Source of the DNA: Oceanospirillum maris DSM 6286
Lineage (GTDB): Bacteria; Pseudomonadota; Gammaproteobacteria; Pseudomonadales; Halomonadaceae
Length of the DNA: 64,000 bases
NCBI RefSeq assembly: GCF_000422865.1
Contig: NZ_KE383938.1
Location: 104,925 to 168,924 of the forward strand
Direction of reading: 5' to 3'
Shown: positions 8,479 through 17,250 of the stretch, one piece after another
How the letters are laid out: every line of letters begins with the position of its first letter
Position numbering within the stretch: the first letter of the stretch is position 1
Position numbers and translations under genes: made by a program
The notes under the pieces: generated by a model
What the model was told of the DNA's origin: nothing
Database searches by the model: none
The model's input: the letters and a program-made list of their open reading frames with translations, nothing else

Positions 8479-9565
8479 GGTTTTTCCTCCCTATATGCAG
8501 CCACACGGGTGCCATGGGAGAACAGGCGACCTCCTTTGAGGCTAAAACACTTATGCTGTTTTGATTAAGTATTTTGGAAATTTCTCCTTGTTTAGGTAGG
8601 TAATTTCCTTTCATTACCATAAATAAATAAAAGGGTAATACCCGTTCACAATGGTCTTTTTCAGGCGTCTGTTCCGCATGAAGAATTAATAAAATACCAT
8701 TCGGTTTTAAGAGCGTTGAAATGCGTGCTATCGCCTCATCTGCGCTGTCTAGAAAATGCAATACGGAGGAACACCAAATCAAATCAAAGGCGCCTTCTGG
8801 TTGCGCAGTATTCAAATCGCCAGATTGAATCGATACACGATCTTGAAGCCCTGCAGCAAGAATATTGTCATTTGCCACTTTGGCGGTTTCTGGAAAGTCG
8901 AACACCACACCCGTTGCTTCAGGAAAGCGCTTCGCCAAGGCTAGCGCCGATAAGCCAGGGCCACCGCCTAAATCTAAAAAGTGCATCTGTTTAAACCTTT
9001 GCTCCGCCAGGAATACCCCGTCACCAGAGGCCATCAGGTAATCCATAATTTTATTAAGCATTGGAACTGTAACGGCTCGTTGCTCTTGGAAAATCTGAGC
9101 TTTGGCGGCATCAGCCCAAGCCACCGCCATATTAAGCGCCGATTCTGCATTATTTTCTTTTTTGGGCACTCGCTTTGGAGCATGCAATAACTTTTCAAAT
9201 CCTGAGGTGAATGTTTGCAGGGTGTTCAGACGAAAGGCAACCGCCTGAGAACAATCTAATGATGAGCTTGGTACAAAATAGTTTTTCGCCATCTCGCTTG
9301 TTGAGTACAGCACTTCACCCGATGTTTCTTCTAGAAATTTCTCTAGGCAGCCCATACTCCATAATAAATCCAACCAAACTTCTGTATTTTTTACATTCAA
9401 AGGCGAATCAAAAGATTCATGATGTGCAACGCCTTCCGCGTTAGATCGCGACAATAATAAGTCAAACAAAGATTTAGAAAGCGCTATTTCTAGTGCCTTG
9501 ATTTTTACTTGTCCGCCTGCCAAATCCCAAAATGGTTGTAGTTCATGATGATCTAATAATGTCAT
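8471..9565 (-). CDS. SAM-dependent O-methyltransferase-like enzyme
   Basis: A 364-residue class I methyltransferase. The N-terminal ~170 residues form the helical/winged-helix dimerisation part typical of small-molecule O-methyltransferases. The SAM motif I (FLDLGGGPG) lies near residue 192, an acidic residue (FDFPETAK) follows at the expected distance, and motif FDLIWCSSVLHFLD comes later. Sandwiched between a TonB receptor gene (12 nt away) and a siderophore MFS gene (8-nt overlap), so it is in one operon with both. Likely methylates the imported compound or a product of it. A lone methyltransferase without NRPS/PKS genes is unusual here. Confidence 0.88.
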   Translation of the reverse strand: MTLLDHHELQPFWDLAGGQVKIKALEIALSKSLFDLLLSRSNAEGVAHHESFDSPLNVKNTEVWLDLLWSMGCLEKFLEETSGEVLYSTSEMAKNYFVPSSSLDCSQAVAFRLNTLQTFTSGFEKLLHAPKRVPKKENNAESALNMAVAWADAAKAQIFQEQRAVTVPMLNKIMDYLMASGDGVFLAEQRFKQMHFLDLGGGPGLSALALAKRFPEATGVVFDFPETAKVANDNILAAGLQDRVSIQSGDLNTAQPEGAFDLIWCSSVLHFLDSADEAIARISTLLKPNGILLILHAEQTPEKDHCERVLPFYLFMVMKGNYLPKQGEISKILNQNSISVLASKEVACSPMAPVWLHIGRKNHA

Positions 9566-9577
9566 GGTTATTCTCCC

Positions 9578-11602
9578 TTAAAGATCCATCGTGAACTTGA
9601 AACCAAATTCTCTTGGTGGGCTGTACACAGTGACATAACCATTTTGGTAGCCAACAGCATCGTATTCGCGGTCTTCAATATTATTCACATAGGCAGAAGT
9701 CCTTATGTTATCTGTCATCGCATAACTACTTGATAGATTTATAATTTTATAACCTTCTTGCTCATACGTATTGGCCGCATTCAAATAAACTGATCCAGTG
9801 GCAACAAGACTCGCCGCAGCCGATAAACCATTACTACCGTCATAACGAAACGTTGCATGTCCATTTATCTCTGGCGCGAATAAGTTGGTATTTCCTGTGT
9901 AATTACTGCTGCCATCGACAAATTTATCAAAACGTGTTTTGTTCCAAGCCAGACCAGTTTCCATGCTCCAACTGTCGTTGAAGTTATAGGCAAGGGATGC
10001 TTCAACACCTTCTGACGTAGCTTCAGCGGCATTGGTCAAATAAATAACCCCCGCTGTCGGCATTTGCATCACCTGCATATTATCTATGTTCATATAGTAA
10101 GCCGACAGGCTGTAATCCAACTGCTGACTTAACAGCTTACCTTTCAAACCCAGCTCAAAACTTTGGTTTTTTTCAGGATCATAAGAAGAGTAATCTGCAG
10201 ATGCAGTCACCATATTGAATCCACCAGCTCTCATACCTTCCGCATAAGTTGCGTAGGCCATGTGATCTGGATTAATAAGGTATTGAAGCGTTAATTGAGG
10301 TGTTAACTCTGTCCAGGTTTCAGACTTTTCATCGGAACTCGTTGGTGTAATCGTCACCTCATCACGAGAGCCACGAAGCCCTGCAATTAATCGAACATCA
10401 GAGCGCAATGGCACCGTCCAGTTGGTAAATAATGCATAAGAATTACCAGCCTGCCCGGCGTCTAATGTGGTTAAACCAAAATAATTTTTTGATGTAGTGC
10501 TGAGATCATGATCTTGTTTTTCAAGATAGGCCCCAACCAACCATTGAGAGTCACCAAGATTGCCTTCTAAACGGAACTCTTGGGATAAGGTTCGCAGGTG
10601 GTTATCCCGTCCAATATAAAGAATTTCAGCCGCACTAAAATCAGTGTCTTGTTGAACCTCATCTTGAAAATCGTTGTACGCCGTCACCGAATTAAACAGC
10701 AAGCCTGACGAGGTGCTATGAGTCGCATTAATCGAAAAGGTCTGGCCGACAGAGGTATTATAACTGTCGGTACCAGATGCAACGGTGGTGCGTTCAGTCG
10801 CGCTTGCGCTATTCCATAACATGGCACCATCATCATAGCTTTGGCGACGGTAGCGTACTACGATATCGGTACCTTCTGACATTAACCAGCGAACGCCAGC
10901 GCTTAGATTTTGGTGCTCTTTATCGTCCGCCTTTTTACCTGTTGTCCTATTGTCAATAAAACCATCTTGCTCGACAAACTCACCCGCTAAACTGGCATAC
11001 AAGGTGTCTTCAATGAGAGTCTGGCTAGTAGAGGCTTGAACAACTTTTTTATTACGGCTACCAATCCCTAAGCCTAATCGGGTTTTGTCTTCACCGTCCA
11101 AGTCTTTACTAAAAACCGAAATCACGCCCACTTCCGCATTACGTCCATACACAGTGGATTGCGGCCCTCGTAAGATTTCAATTCTATCCACATCAACTAG
11201 GGTGCTTTCATAACCCTGCGCCGTTAATGTAGGAACACCATCAACCATCAATAATGTTGAGCTAGAAAGTGCATTGAAGTTAGCCGTTAACCCTCTTAAT
11301 ACAGGAGAGTTAATACCAGACTGTCCAAAAGGCTGAAAGCTCAGCCCTGCAAACTTGCCCTCCAACTGACTTAAACCGTAAATGTCTTCGTCTTGCAGCT
11401 GTTCGCCACCGTAAACATTTGCGTGCACTGGCGCGGTAGACAAGGTTTGTTCTTGCTTGTTTGCGGTAATGGTTAATTCCGGCAATAAAACACCATCATC
11501 GGCTGCACTTTTTTCTGTTTTTTCTTCAGCAAAAGCTGACGTAACAGTTAGAGCAAGGGCGCCAGCAAGAAGCGTAGCGTGTGAAAATAACGGTCTTATC
11601 AT
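9578..11602 (-). CDS. TonB-dependent outer-membrane receptor
   Basis: A 674-residue receptor. Start set at ATG 11602 because GAGGAAAAAG precedes it and the next ~24 residues form a Sec signal peptide ending SAFA; the longer frame would bury it. A TonB box (ELTITA) follows the signal, then the plug domain with LRGPQSTVYGRNAEVGVI and a 22-strand beta-barrel ending in Phe-Lys-Phe-Thr-Met-Asp-Leu. First gene of the operon with methyltransferase, MFS permease and small membrane protein. A strong Fur-like site and a divergent AraC gene lie upstream. Resembles pyochelin/yersiniabactin-type receptors in organisation; ligand unknown. Confidence 0.93.
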   Translation of the reverse strand: MIRPLFSHATLLAGALALTVTSAFAEEKTEKSAADDGVLLPELTITANKQEQTLSTAPVHANVYGGEQLQDEDIYGLSQLEGKFAGLSFQPFGQSGINSPVLRGLTANFNALSSSTLLMVDGVPTLTAQGYESTLVDVDRIEILRGPQSTVYGRNAEVGVISVFSKDLDGEDKTRLGLGIGSRNKKVVQASTSQTLIEDTLYASLAGEFVEQDGFIDNRTTGKKADDKEHQNLSAGVRWLMSEGTDIVVRYRRQSYDDGAMLWNSASATERTTVASGTDSYNTSVGQTFSINATHSTSSGLLFNSVTAYNDFQDEVQQDTDFSAAEILYIGRDNHLRTLSQEFRLEGNLGDSQWLVGAYLEKQDHDLSTTSKNYFGLTTLDAGQAGNSYALFTNWTVPLRSDVRLIAGLRGSRDEVTITPTSSDEKSETWTELTPQLTLQYLINPDHMAYATYAEGMRAGGFNMVTASADYSSYDPEKNQSFELGLKGKLLSQQLDYSLSAYYMNIDNMQVMQMPTAGVIYLTNAAEATSEGVEASLAYNFNDSWSMETGLAWNKTRFDKFVDGSSNYTGNTNLFAPEINGHATFRYDGSNGLSAAASLVATGSVYLNAANTYEQEGYKIINLSSSYAMTDNIRTSAYVNNIEDREYDAVGYQNGYVTVYSPPREFGFKFTMDL

Positions 11603-11662
11603 GGATCTTTTTCCTCTGCATAACTCTATCTTTACGAGATGGAAAAACATGATAGACTTTAC

Positions 11663-11677
11663 TGAGATTGATTATCA
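11663..11677. promoter_or_regulatory. Fur box between receptor and AraC genes
   Basis: TGAGATTGATTATCA matches TGATAAT-N-ATTATCA at 12 of 14 positions, with a perfect right half. It is 61 bp upstream of the receptor start and 104 bp upstream of the divergent AraC start, so it could control both under iron limitation. Confidence 0.7.
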
Positions 11678-11780
11678 TTTGAATACTTATTCATTTCGTC
11701 AAAAAACATATTCAATACGGTTTTTAGGTGCGCAGTGGCAATAGTTGGCAACAATATTGGAAGATAGGAAGCAGAAAAAC

Positions 11781-12728
11781 ATGGCGTATCGAGTCAATAA
11801 AAATGCTTTTTTTACCGACGATAGCCTTAACAAGGGTTGGCAGAGATTGTCTATGTCAAAAGAGCTAGGAGAGTGTTATGTCGATCGCTTTGCCCTGGCA
11901 CCGGGGTTGTCGATTGCCTATTCAAGTTACACACCAAACCGAGACATCATTGAAGAAAGCATTATTGAAAGAAGAGCTTCTACTTTCAGTTTAACCTATG
12001 GGTTAGAAGGCCTCTCATGCTATCGCTCCAAAAATTGCCTGAATGAAGATTTTGTTTTTTCTTCTAACCACACAACCTTGTCCACTTTTGGAAACAGTTC
12101 TGGTGAAAGGCTTTTTAAAGCCAATCAGAAAGTCAGCCAGCTGCGTATTTTAATCGATGGTCGTTTTTTTGAAGATTACGATGTTCCTTTTGAGTGCGAT
12201 ACTGAAAAAATACCCACACCACAACAACATTGGCACGCAAAAACAGCGAATCACACTCAATATTATATAAACAGGTTAATGACATTGATGATGAGTAGTC
12301 ATACAGAAAGACCATTAGAAAAAAATATTTTAACGTTTAACCTACTCAGTGAGCAGCTTTCATTACTAGGGGAAAAATTCGATACAGAAGTAAAAAAATC
12401 ATCTATCAGCCACCAAGATGAACTCAAAGTAATCAAGGCGAAATCCCTGATGATTCAATATATGAGCCAGCCGTTAACATTGGCGTATATTGGGAAACAA
12501 GTTGGATTAAGTGAAAGTAAATTGAAATTAGGCTTTAAAGCCGCTTATCAAACCAGCCCTTATAAAATGCTGCTGGAAATCCGCATGAATAAAGCATGGG
12601 AGCTCCTTGAAGCTGGTTACCAAGTTGCCCAAACAGCTTACGCAGTGGGCTATCAGCACCCTTCGAATTTTAGTACAACCTTTAACCGTTTCTTTGGCCA
12701 AGCACCTAAATCCTTGTCTAAAAAGTAA
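11781..12728 (+). CDS. AraC-family regulator, PchR-like
   Basis: A 315-residue regulator transcribed away from the receptor operon. The C-terminal ~90 residues hold two helix-turn-helix motifs (LAYIGKQVGLSESKLKLGF and VAQTAYAVGYQHPSNFSTTF), the AraC DNA-binding domain. The N-terminal ~210 residues would sense a ligand. Start at ATG 11781 with AGGAAG upstream; a longer TTG-started frame lacks a ribosome site. By analogy with PchR and YbtA it probably activates the adjacent receptor operon when the cognate ferric siderophore enters the cell. Shares its promoter region and a Fur box with that operon. Confidence 0.88.
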   Translation: MAYRVNKNAFFTDDSLNKGWQRLSMSKELGECYVDRFALAPGLSIAYSSYTPNRDIIEESIIERRASTFSLTYGLEGLSCYRSKNCLNEDFVFSSNHTTLSTFGNSSGERLFKANQKVSQLRILIDGRFFEDYDVPFECDTEKIPTPQQHWHAKTANHTQYYINRLMTLMMSSHTERPLEKNILTFNLLSEQLSLLGEKFDTEVKKSSISHQDELKVIKAKSLMIQYMSQPLTLAYIGKQVGLSESKLKLGFKAAYQTSPYKMLLEIRMNKAWELLEAGYQVAQTAYAVGYQHPSNFSTTFNRFFGQAPKSLSKK

Positions 12729-12746
12729 GGCTTTATGTGTACAAAT

Positions 12747-12798
12747 TTCACTCGATGACACCTATATTTGCAGTTCGAGTGAACTGGCGGCTTTTTTT
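12747..12798 (+). terminator. Likely terminator of the AraC gene
   Basis: A perfect 8-bp stem TTCACTCG / CGAGTGAA (12747-12754, 12776-12783) is followed after eight bases by seven T. It lies just downstream of the AraC stop codon. Confidence 0.6.
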
Positions 12799-13001
12799 GC
12801 AGGGCCGGATAAAGAAAAACCAGCTAGATAAGGCCTTGATTAGGCAGCATTTTTCACCCACTCGAAAATATACGGCCACTCACCCCTCAACGGGAATGCA
12901 CGACTGGATTAACACTCAAAATTCCACTAGTGCTTTAAATATAAATCAGAAGGCTGATTTTGGTCGGATAAATTATGGGGGCCCCGTTTGTAACAACACT
13001 T

Positions 13002-13877
13002 TTACGCTTTTCCAACAGCCTGCTCAATTGCACTCGTCAATGCTGAAATAACCCTCAAAGGTGTACCTACCTGCCATTGCAAGCCTATATTGCGCTCGAT
13101 ATTCAGCCCTGAAACTTCTACTGATATCAAACCAGGAGGAACCAGTTTTTCCGGAGCCAAGGTGAAGCTTTGGCTGTGCTTTACGAGTCGAAAAGCTAAG
13201 TCTTCGCGCTCAACCCTGCCTTGAACATTAAGTTTAACGCCCGCGCCTTTAAGTCGGGCCTGGCCTAATGGATCCAATTCACAGCGAGACCTATGTATAA
13301 AGGGGTATTTGGCTAAGTCTCGAATAGAAATTGTGCCTGCGGTCTTAATATAGGGGTGGTCTGGGTTTACAACAGCCACGAGCCGCTCTCGCCAAAGCAG
13401 CTTGGCATTAGGGGTCAAGTCACCCACATTATTCCAAACGATATCTAGTCGTTCCTGACTAAACCAACTGGTTACCTTTCTACTGGAACCCTCCCACCAA
13501 TTAAGACTGACATTAGGTTCAGCCGCTTTGAATAGCAAGAGCGCATCCACAACCACGTCCTGCGGAAGAGTATCGATGACGCCCAATATTATTTTCACCT
13601 TCTCGGTTGACTGACCAGCAAATTCCTCTAGAGCAGACTCACACTGTTCTAGTATATTCAGAGCCCTTTGATAAAACCGCTGCCCTTTTAGAGTCAGACG
13701 TAACGGCCTATTTGATGGCCCACTACGATCAAATAATCCTCCCCCTAACTCTTCTTCTAGTGCTTTAAGACCTGCCGAGATTGTTGGTTGCGATATATGC
13801 AAACGCTCTGCTGCTTTAATAGCACTACCATAATCTACAACTGCTACTAAAAACCGTAAGTGCTGGGTTTTAAGCAT
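13002..13877 (-). CDS. LysR-family transcriptional regulator
   Basis: A 291-residue LysR protein: winged helix-turn-helix at residues ~15-45 (AIKAAERLHISQPTISAGL), linker helix, then the two-lobed substrate-binding domain. Start ATG 13877 follows AGG with suitable spacing. It is divergent from the thioesterase gene at 13973, the usual arrangement for a LysR regulator and its target. The ~95-bp intergenic region is AT-rich and should hold both promoters. The inducer cannot be read from sequence. Confidence 0.9.
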   Translation of the reverse strand: MLKTQHLRFLVAVVDYGSAIKAAERLHISQPTISAGLKALEEELGGGLFDRSGPSNRPLRLTLKGQRFYQRALNILEQCESALEEFAGQSTEKVKIILGVIDTLPQDVVVDALLLFKAAEPNVSLNWWEGSSRKVTSWFSQERLDIVWNNVGDLTPNAKLLWRERLVAVVNPDHPYIKTAGTISIRDLAKYPFIHRSRCELDPLGQARLKGAGVKLNVQGRVEREDLAFRLVKHSQSFTLAPEKLVPPGLISVEVSGLNIERNIGLQWQVGTPLRVISALTSAIEQAVGKA

Positions 13878-13972
13878 AGAAAAAACCTATATCAAAATAT
13901 AAAAATTATCGAATATACCAATAACATAGATATTGTTAAATTACAGTCATTATCTAAGACTAAGGAGTTCTT

Positions 13973-14449
13973 ATGACTGTTATGCTTCCCACGTTAGAGT
14001 TTCTTAAAAAACAAATTGATGGCAGCTTGCCTACAGATGCAAAGACAGAAATGCTGTACCCAACGGCTATTTCCAAGCTGCTCGGCTTCCGTATCATCGC
14101 CGTAGATAACGCGCTGGCATCCCTGGCAATGAACACTGATCCAGCCATGCACGGTAATCAGCAAGGCACTGTCCACGGCGGATTACTCAGCGAACTTGCA
14201 GACGCCACCATCGGTACGGCCCACTCTACCGCTATTAAATCAGGTGAGTCTTTTACGAGTATTGATCTGCAAATTAAATTCTTCCGCCCTGTGTGGAAAT
14301 CGACACTCATCGCTACAGCAAGTCCCATTCAGCTCGGACGCACCATTAGTCATTACCAGTGCGAAATACTCAGAGAGGACGGCAAGTTAGTAGCTATGGC
14401 TTCGGGCACCATCATGACACTTCGTGGGTCTCAGGTTATTGGGCGCTAA
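13973..14449 (+). CDS. PaaI-type hotdog thioesterase
   Basis: A 158-residue hotdog-fold protein with the acyl-CoA thioesterase signature GTVHGGLLSELADATIGTA at residues ~63-81, followed by the central strand SIDLQIKFFRPVW. Such PaaI/YdiI-like enzymes hydrolyse aryl- or acyl-CoA thioesters in the cytosol. AAGGAG precedes ATG 13973. Divergent from the LysR gene, which probably controls it. The N-terminal ~40 residues before the hotdog core are longer than the minimal family member. Substrate unknown. Confidence 0.85.
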   Translation: MTVMLPTLEFLKKQIDGSLPTDAKTEMLYPTAISKLLGFRIIAVDNALASLAMNTDPAMHGNQQGTVHGGLLSELADATIGTAHSTAIKSGESFTSIDLQIKFFRPVWKSTLIATASPIQLGRTISHYQCEILREDGKLVAMASGTIMTLRGSQVIGR

Positions 14450-14464
14450 ACCTCAATACAAGAA

Positions 14465-14502
14465 AGTGCTTTTTTTTCAAGGCTGGTATTTAAAAAAGCA
14501 CT
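14465..14502 (+). terminator. Inverted repeat downstream of the thioesterase
   Basis: AGTGCTTTTTT and AAAAAAGCACT form an 11-bp inverted repeat around a 16-nt spacer, 15 bp after the thioesterase stop. It can work as a terminator. The rest of 14503-14651 shows nothing recognisable. Confidence 0.5.
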
Positions 14503-14651
14503 ATTCACACCCAAAAATCATGATTTGAATAGATAAAGTAGGATCACTGGCTTTTTACATGCGTTGAACTCAGTTTTTTTCACTAAGCTATGGCAACTGT
14601 ATATTGGCGTTACTTTATTGATTGTTAGCCACTAGATAGCTCTGTCTTGAA

Positions 14652-14830
14652 TTAATAATGGTAACAACAAGAAATGATTGTAATTGCTTGGGTATCAACG
14701 GCATAAACAAGCCTATTGGTATCATCAATACGGCGGGGCCAAAAGCCAGATAAGTTTTCTTTTAGTGCTCTGGTTTGCCTATGCCCTCAAATGGAGAGTG
14801 CTTAATATCATTGATAACGCATATTGCACG
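14652..14830 (-). pseudogene. yoeB: Remnant of a YoeB-family toxin gene
   Basis: Read on the minus strand, this region encodes the C-terminal half of a YoeB mRNA interferase: NDIKHSPFEGIGKPE, then after a one-base frameshift LKENLSGFWPRRIDDTNRLV, then YAVDTQAITIISCCYHY and TAA at 14654-14652. The terminal HY pair matches the family end, where intact YoeB has CRYHY. The N-terminal half and any YefM antitoxin are missing. The gene is broken and inactive. It lies in a short cargo stretch with a ClbS-like gene and catB. Confidence 0.8.
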
Positions 14831-14907
14831 GACTCTACGCATACAGCCTAAATCACTAAAATCAGCGCATAGTAAAATGCCACGCGTGCTGACTTACTCT
14901 TAAACTG

Positions 14908-15417
14908 CTATGTGAGTTCTCGATTAAAACGCCGGACTTTTGTACGCATATTTTTCATGGGTGATGACGTATTAAACTGAATCATGCGCCCCAAAGTCCA
15001 TTGTTCATACCACGCAACACCATACAAATCATGGTCACTTAAGCTTGAAATGAGTAAAAGTATCTCGTTAACCGTAGACTCAAGCTCAATGAGTAAATCA
15101 TCATATTTCCACTCACGATACTCTTCGTGGAAGCTTTCAGCGAGTGAGCCTAATTGGTTCCATTTATAACCAGTTTCTGGGAATTCTACAGGCTGGTTTT
15201 GAGATCTTAAGTGATGCCATTTAAGAACGAGTTTCCCCCAACCAATCAAGTAAGCCACCGTATCACTGACGCTAATGACTGTACCTTTGACGTTTCCCTC
15301 TATTCCAAGTTTGCGAGCTTTGCTTTCCGGAATTGAACGATAGTCAGCCATGAGTTTCGGAAATATTGAGCTTATGGCTAACTCCAATTCATCCTTATTT
15401 TTTGGTACAGAAGACAT
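14908..15417 (-). CDS. ClbS/DfsB family four-helix bundle protein
   Basis: A 169-residue cytosolic protein of the ClbS/DfsB family (formerly DUF1706). Diagnostic stretches are VAYLIGWGKLVLKWH, FPETGYKWNQLG and the C-terminal WYEQWTLGRMIQFNTSSP. ClbS protects colibactin producers by opening the toxin's cyclopropane; most family members have no known substrate. Ends 78 nt past the yoeB remnant. A stand-alone cargo gene with its own promoter likely; no partner in sight. Family sure, function unknown. Confidence 0.88.
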   Translation of the reverse strand: MSSVPKNKDELELAISSIFPKLMADYRSIPESKARKLGIEGNVKGTVISVSDTVAYLIGWGKLVLKWHHLRSQNQPVEFPETGYKWNQLGSLAESFHEEYREWKYDDLLIELESTVNEILLLISSLSDHDLYGVAWYEQWTLGRMIQFNTSSPMKNMRTKVRRFNRELT

Positions 15418-15525
15418 TTAGCCCACCCATTCACATAACGAGTCTATAGAAAAATCTCTGTAAAAAAATAATCTTTTTTTCTGCTAAAAGAAGGCGCAAT
15501 TGTAATTACGTCATTACTGTGCCTG

Positions 15526-16155
15526 TTATATTCTGATCTCTCTTTTCCAATACCTATATAGTCCTTCAATGTCCGACGAACAAAGGTATTTCATACAATC
15601 TTTTAGCTTTAGCTCAGACCAAGTCCACCACTTCATCTCTAACAACATAGAAATCTCAGATTCTGAAAACCGAAACCTAATATGCTTCGCCGGATTAGAA
15701 CCCACTACTTCATATGAAGCTACATCTTTGGTTACTACAGCACGGCCAGCAATAATCACACCGTCCCCAATTTTAACACCAGGCATAATCATGGCTTCGG
15801 AGCCAATCCACACATCATTTCCAATGACAGTGTCGCCGGAACGCTGGAAACCGTCTTCGGCACTCGCGAAGCTTTCATCATCTTGATAGAAAAACGGAAA
15901 TGTGCTAATCCAGTCACTTCGATGTCCTTGGTTTCCAGCCATCATAAACACCGCACCAGAACCTATAGAGCAATAGCTACCGATTACCAGCTTATCAACA
16001 TCACTTCTATCTGGGCTAAGGTAGCGCGCACAATCGTCGAAACTATGACCATGATAATAACCCGAGTAGTAGCTATGTTTACCAACAATTATATTTGGGT
16101 TCGTCACCTGTTCAATCAACGGAACACCCAAAAAAGGAGACTCAAAATAGTTCAT
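15526..16155 (-). CDS. catB: Type B chloramphenicol acetyltransferase (xenobiotic acetyltransferase)
   Basis: A 209-residue left-handed beta-helix acetyltransferase whose length and sequence fit CatB/XAT throughout. The N-terminus has NYFESPF, then [20 protein letters not shown]; the catalytic His lies in AGNQGHR (H78); hexapeptide repeats follow ([19 protein letters not shown]). The C-terminal helix with [13 protein letters not shown] completes the trimer-forming protein. Uses acetyl-CoA to acetylate hydroxylated drugs such as chloramphenicol. Sits in a cargo stretch with ClbS-like and yoeB-remnant genes, the company such genes keep in integrons, but no attC or integrase was found. Confidence 0.9.
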   Translation of the reverse strand: MNYFESPFLGVPLIEQVTNPNIIVGKHSYYSGYYHGHSFDDCARYLSPDRSDVDKLVIGSYCSIGSGAVFMMAGNQGHRSDWISTFPFFYQDDESFASAEDGFQRSGDTVIGNDVWIGSEAMIMPGVKIGDGVIIAGRAVVTKDVASYEVVGSNPAKHIRFRFSESEISMLLEMKWWTWSELKLKDCMKYLCSSDIEGLYRYWKREIRI

Positions 16156-16206
16156 AAATCCAACTTTATATCTAAGAAAATAGCGAGTTTTCTGTAGCTA
16201 AAACCA

Positions 16207-16227
16207 ATTACTTAACAAACAAGTAAT
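16207..16227 (-). terminator. Likely terminator after the metal efflux gene
   Basis: A perfect 7-bp stem ATTACTT / AAGTAAT with a 7-nt loop lies just past the CDF stop codon; on the minus strand it is followed by TGGTTTT. Confidence 0.45.
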
Positions 16228-16233
16228 GACCTC

Positions 16234-17250
16234 TTAATCAGAAGTATTACAGGTTGGGCAGTAGTTGATTTCAATAATGGGATGATGCAGACCGTCGATG
16301 TCGCTAAGCAAGGCTTTGCAGCTATCCGGTGTAATGGCTGCATCATGTGTAACGAGGCTGGCGACCATGGTCCAGGCGCCTTGCCCGACTGACCAGAGGT
16401 GCAGATCCACGACCTTCACTCCATCCATACTGTCCAACTGATGATTGACCTTGTTCCTAAGTAAATCAGGCCCTTCCATGTCCAGCAGCACGCTGGCGGT
16501 TTGTTTCAGTAGACCTACGGCCCAGCGCAGAATCACAAAGGATGCAACCAGGGCGATGGCAGGGTCTAACCAGCTCCAGCCCCATAACCAGGCTGCCAGT
16601 AATCCAATAATCGCGGCAACCGATGTTACCGCATCAGCGATCACATGAACCAAAGCGGCTCTGAGGTTACTATCTTGCTGATGTGCGGGTTTATGATCGT
16701 GGTTGTGCCCGTGATGATGCGTGTGTTCATGGTTATGGCCATGATGGTGATGCTCATCTGCGCCTGCCAGAAGCCAGGCCGAGAACAGGTTAACCAGCAA
16801 GCCCAATACAGCAACCGTTGCGGCTTCTTTAATCATTAAGTCTTGTGGTGTAAGCAAACGATGAATCGACTCAACCACCAGCCAGACGGTTGTGACCGCC
16901 AGAAACAAAGCACTGGTCCAGGCAGAGAGATCAATAATCTTACCGCTACCCAAACTTAACCGGCGATCTTGGGCATAGCGCCGTGTCAGGTAATAAGCCA
17001 GGGTCGCCAGCCCTAACGCCAGGGCATGACCACCCATGTGAATGCCATCGGCCAATAACGCCATGGAGCCGGTCAGCCATCCGCCCATTATTTCTGCTAG
17101 CATGGTTGCCAGCGTTAGCAAAGTAACGAGCAGAGTGCGCCTTTCCGCTTTTTGTCTTTTGCCCTGACCAAAATCATGGGGGTGCAGATGCTCTCTAATC
17201 GTTTCGCAGGCATCTCCTGTATGGGAAGGTGTTTCCACGATCATGCGCAT
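16234..17250 (-). CDS. dmeF: DmeF-like cation diffusion facilitator
   Basis: A 338-residue CDF metal/proton antiporter: six membrane helices, with metal-site motifs in helix 2 (ADGIHMGGHA) and helix 5 (HVIADAVTS), and a long His-rich cytoplasmic loop between helices 4 and 5 (runs of HHHHGH and HTHHHGH). The HxxxH-type helix 2 and C-terminal CPTCN fit the DmeF cobalt/nickel-efflux branch. Starts inside the end of the RhtX-like MFS gene (10-nt overlap; AGGAG before ATG 17250 or ATG 17244). Coupling a metal exporter to a metallophore uptake module is notable. Metal specificity is inferred. Confidence 0.88.
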   Translation of the reverse strand: MRMIVETPSHTGDACETIREHLHPHDFGQGKRQKAERRTLLVTLLTLATMLAEIMGGWLTGSMALLADGIHMGGHALALGLATLAYYLTRRYAQDRRLSLGSGKIIDLSAWTSALFLAVTTVWLVVESIHRLLTPQDLMIKEAATVAVLGLLVNLFSAWLLAGADEHHHHGHNHEHTHHHGHNHDHKPAHQQDSNLRAALVHVIADAVTSVAAIIGLLAAWLWGWSWLDPAIALVASFVILRWAVGLLKQTASVLLDMEGPDLLRNKVNHQLDSMDGVKVVDLHLWSVGQGAWTMVASLVTHDAAITPDSCKALLSDIDGLHHPIIEINYCPTCNTSD

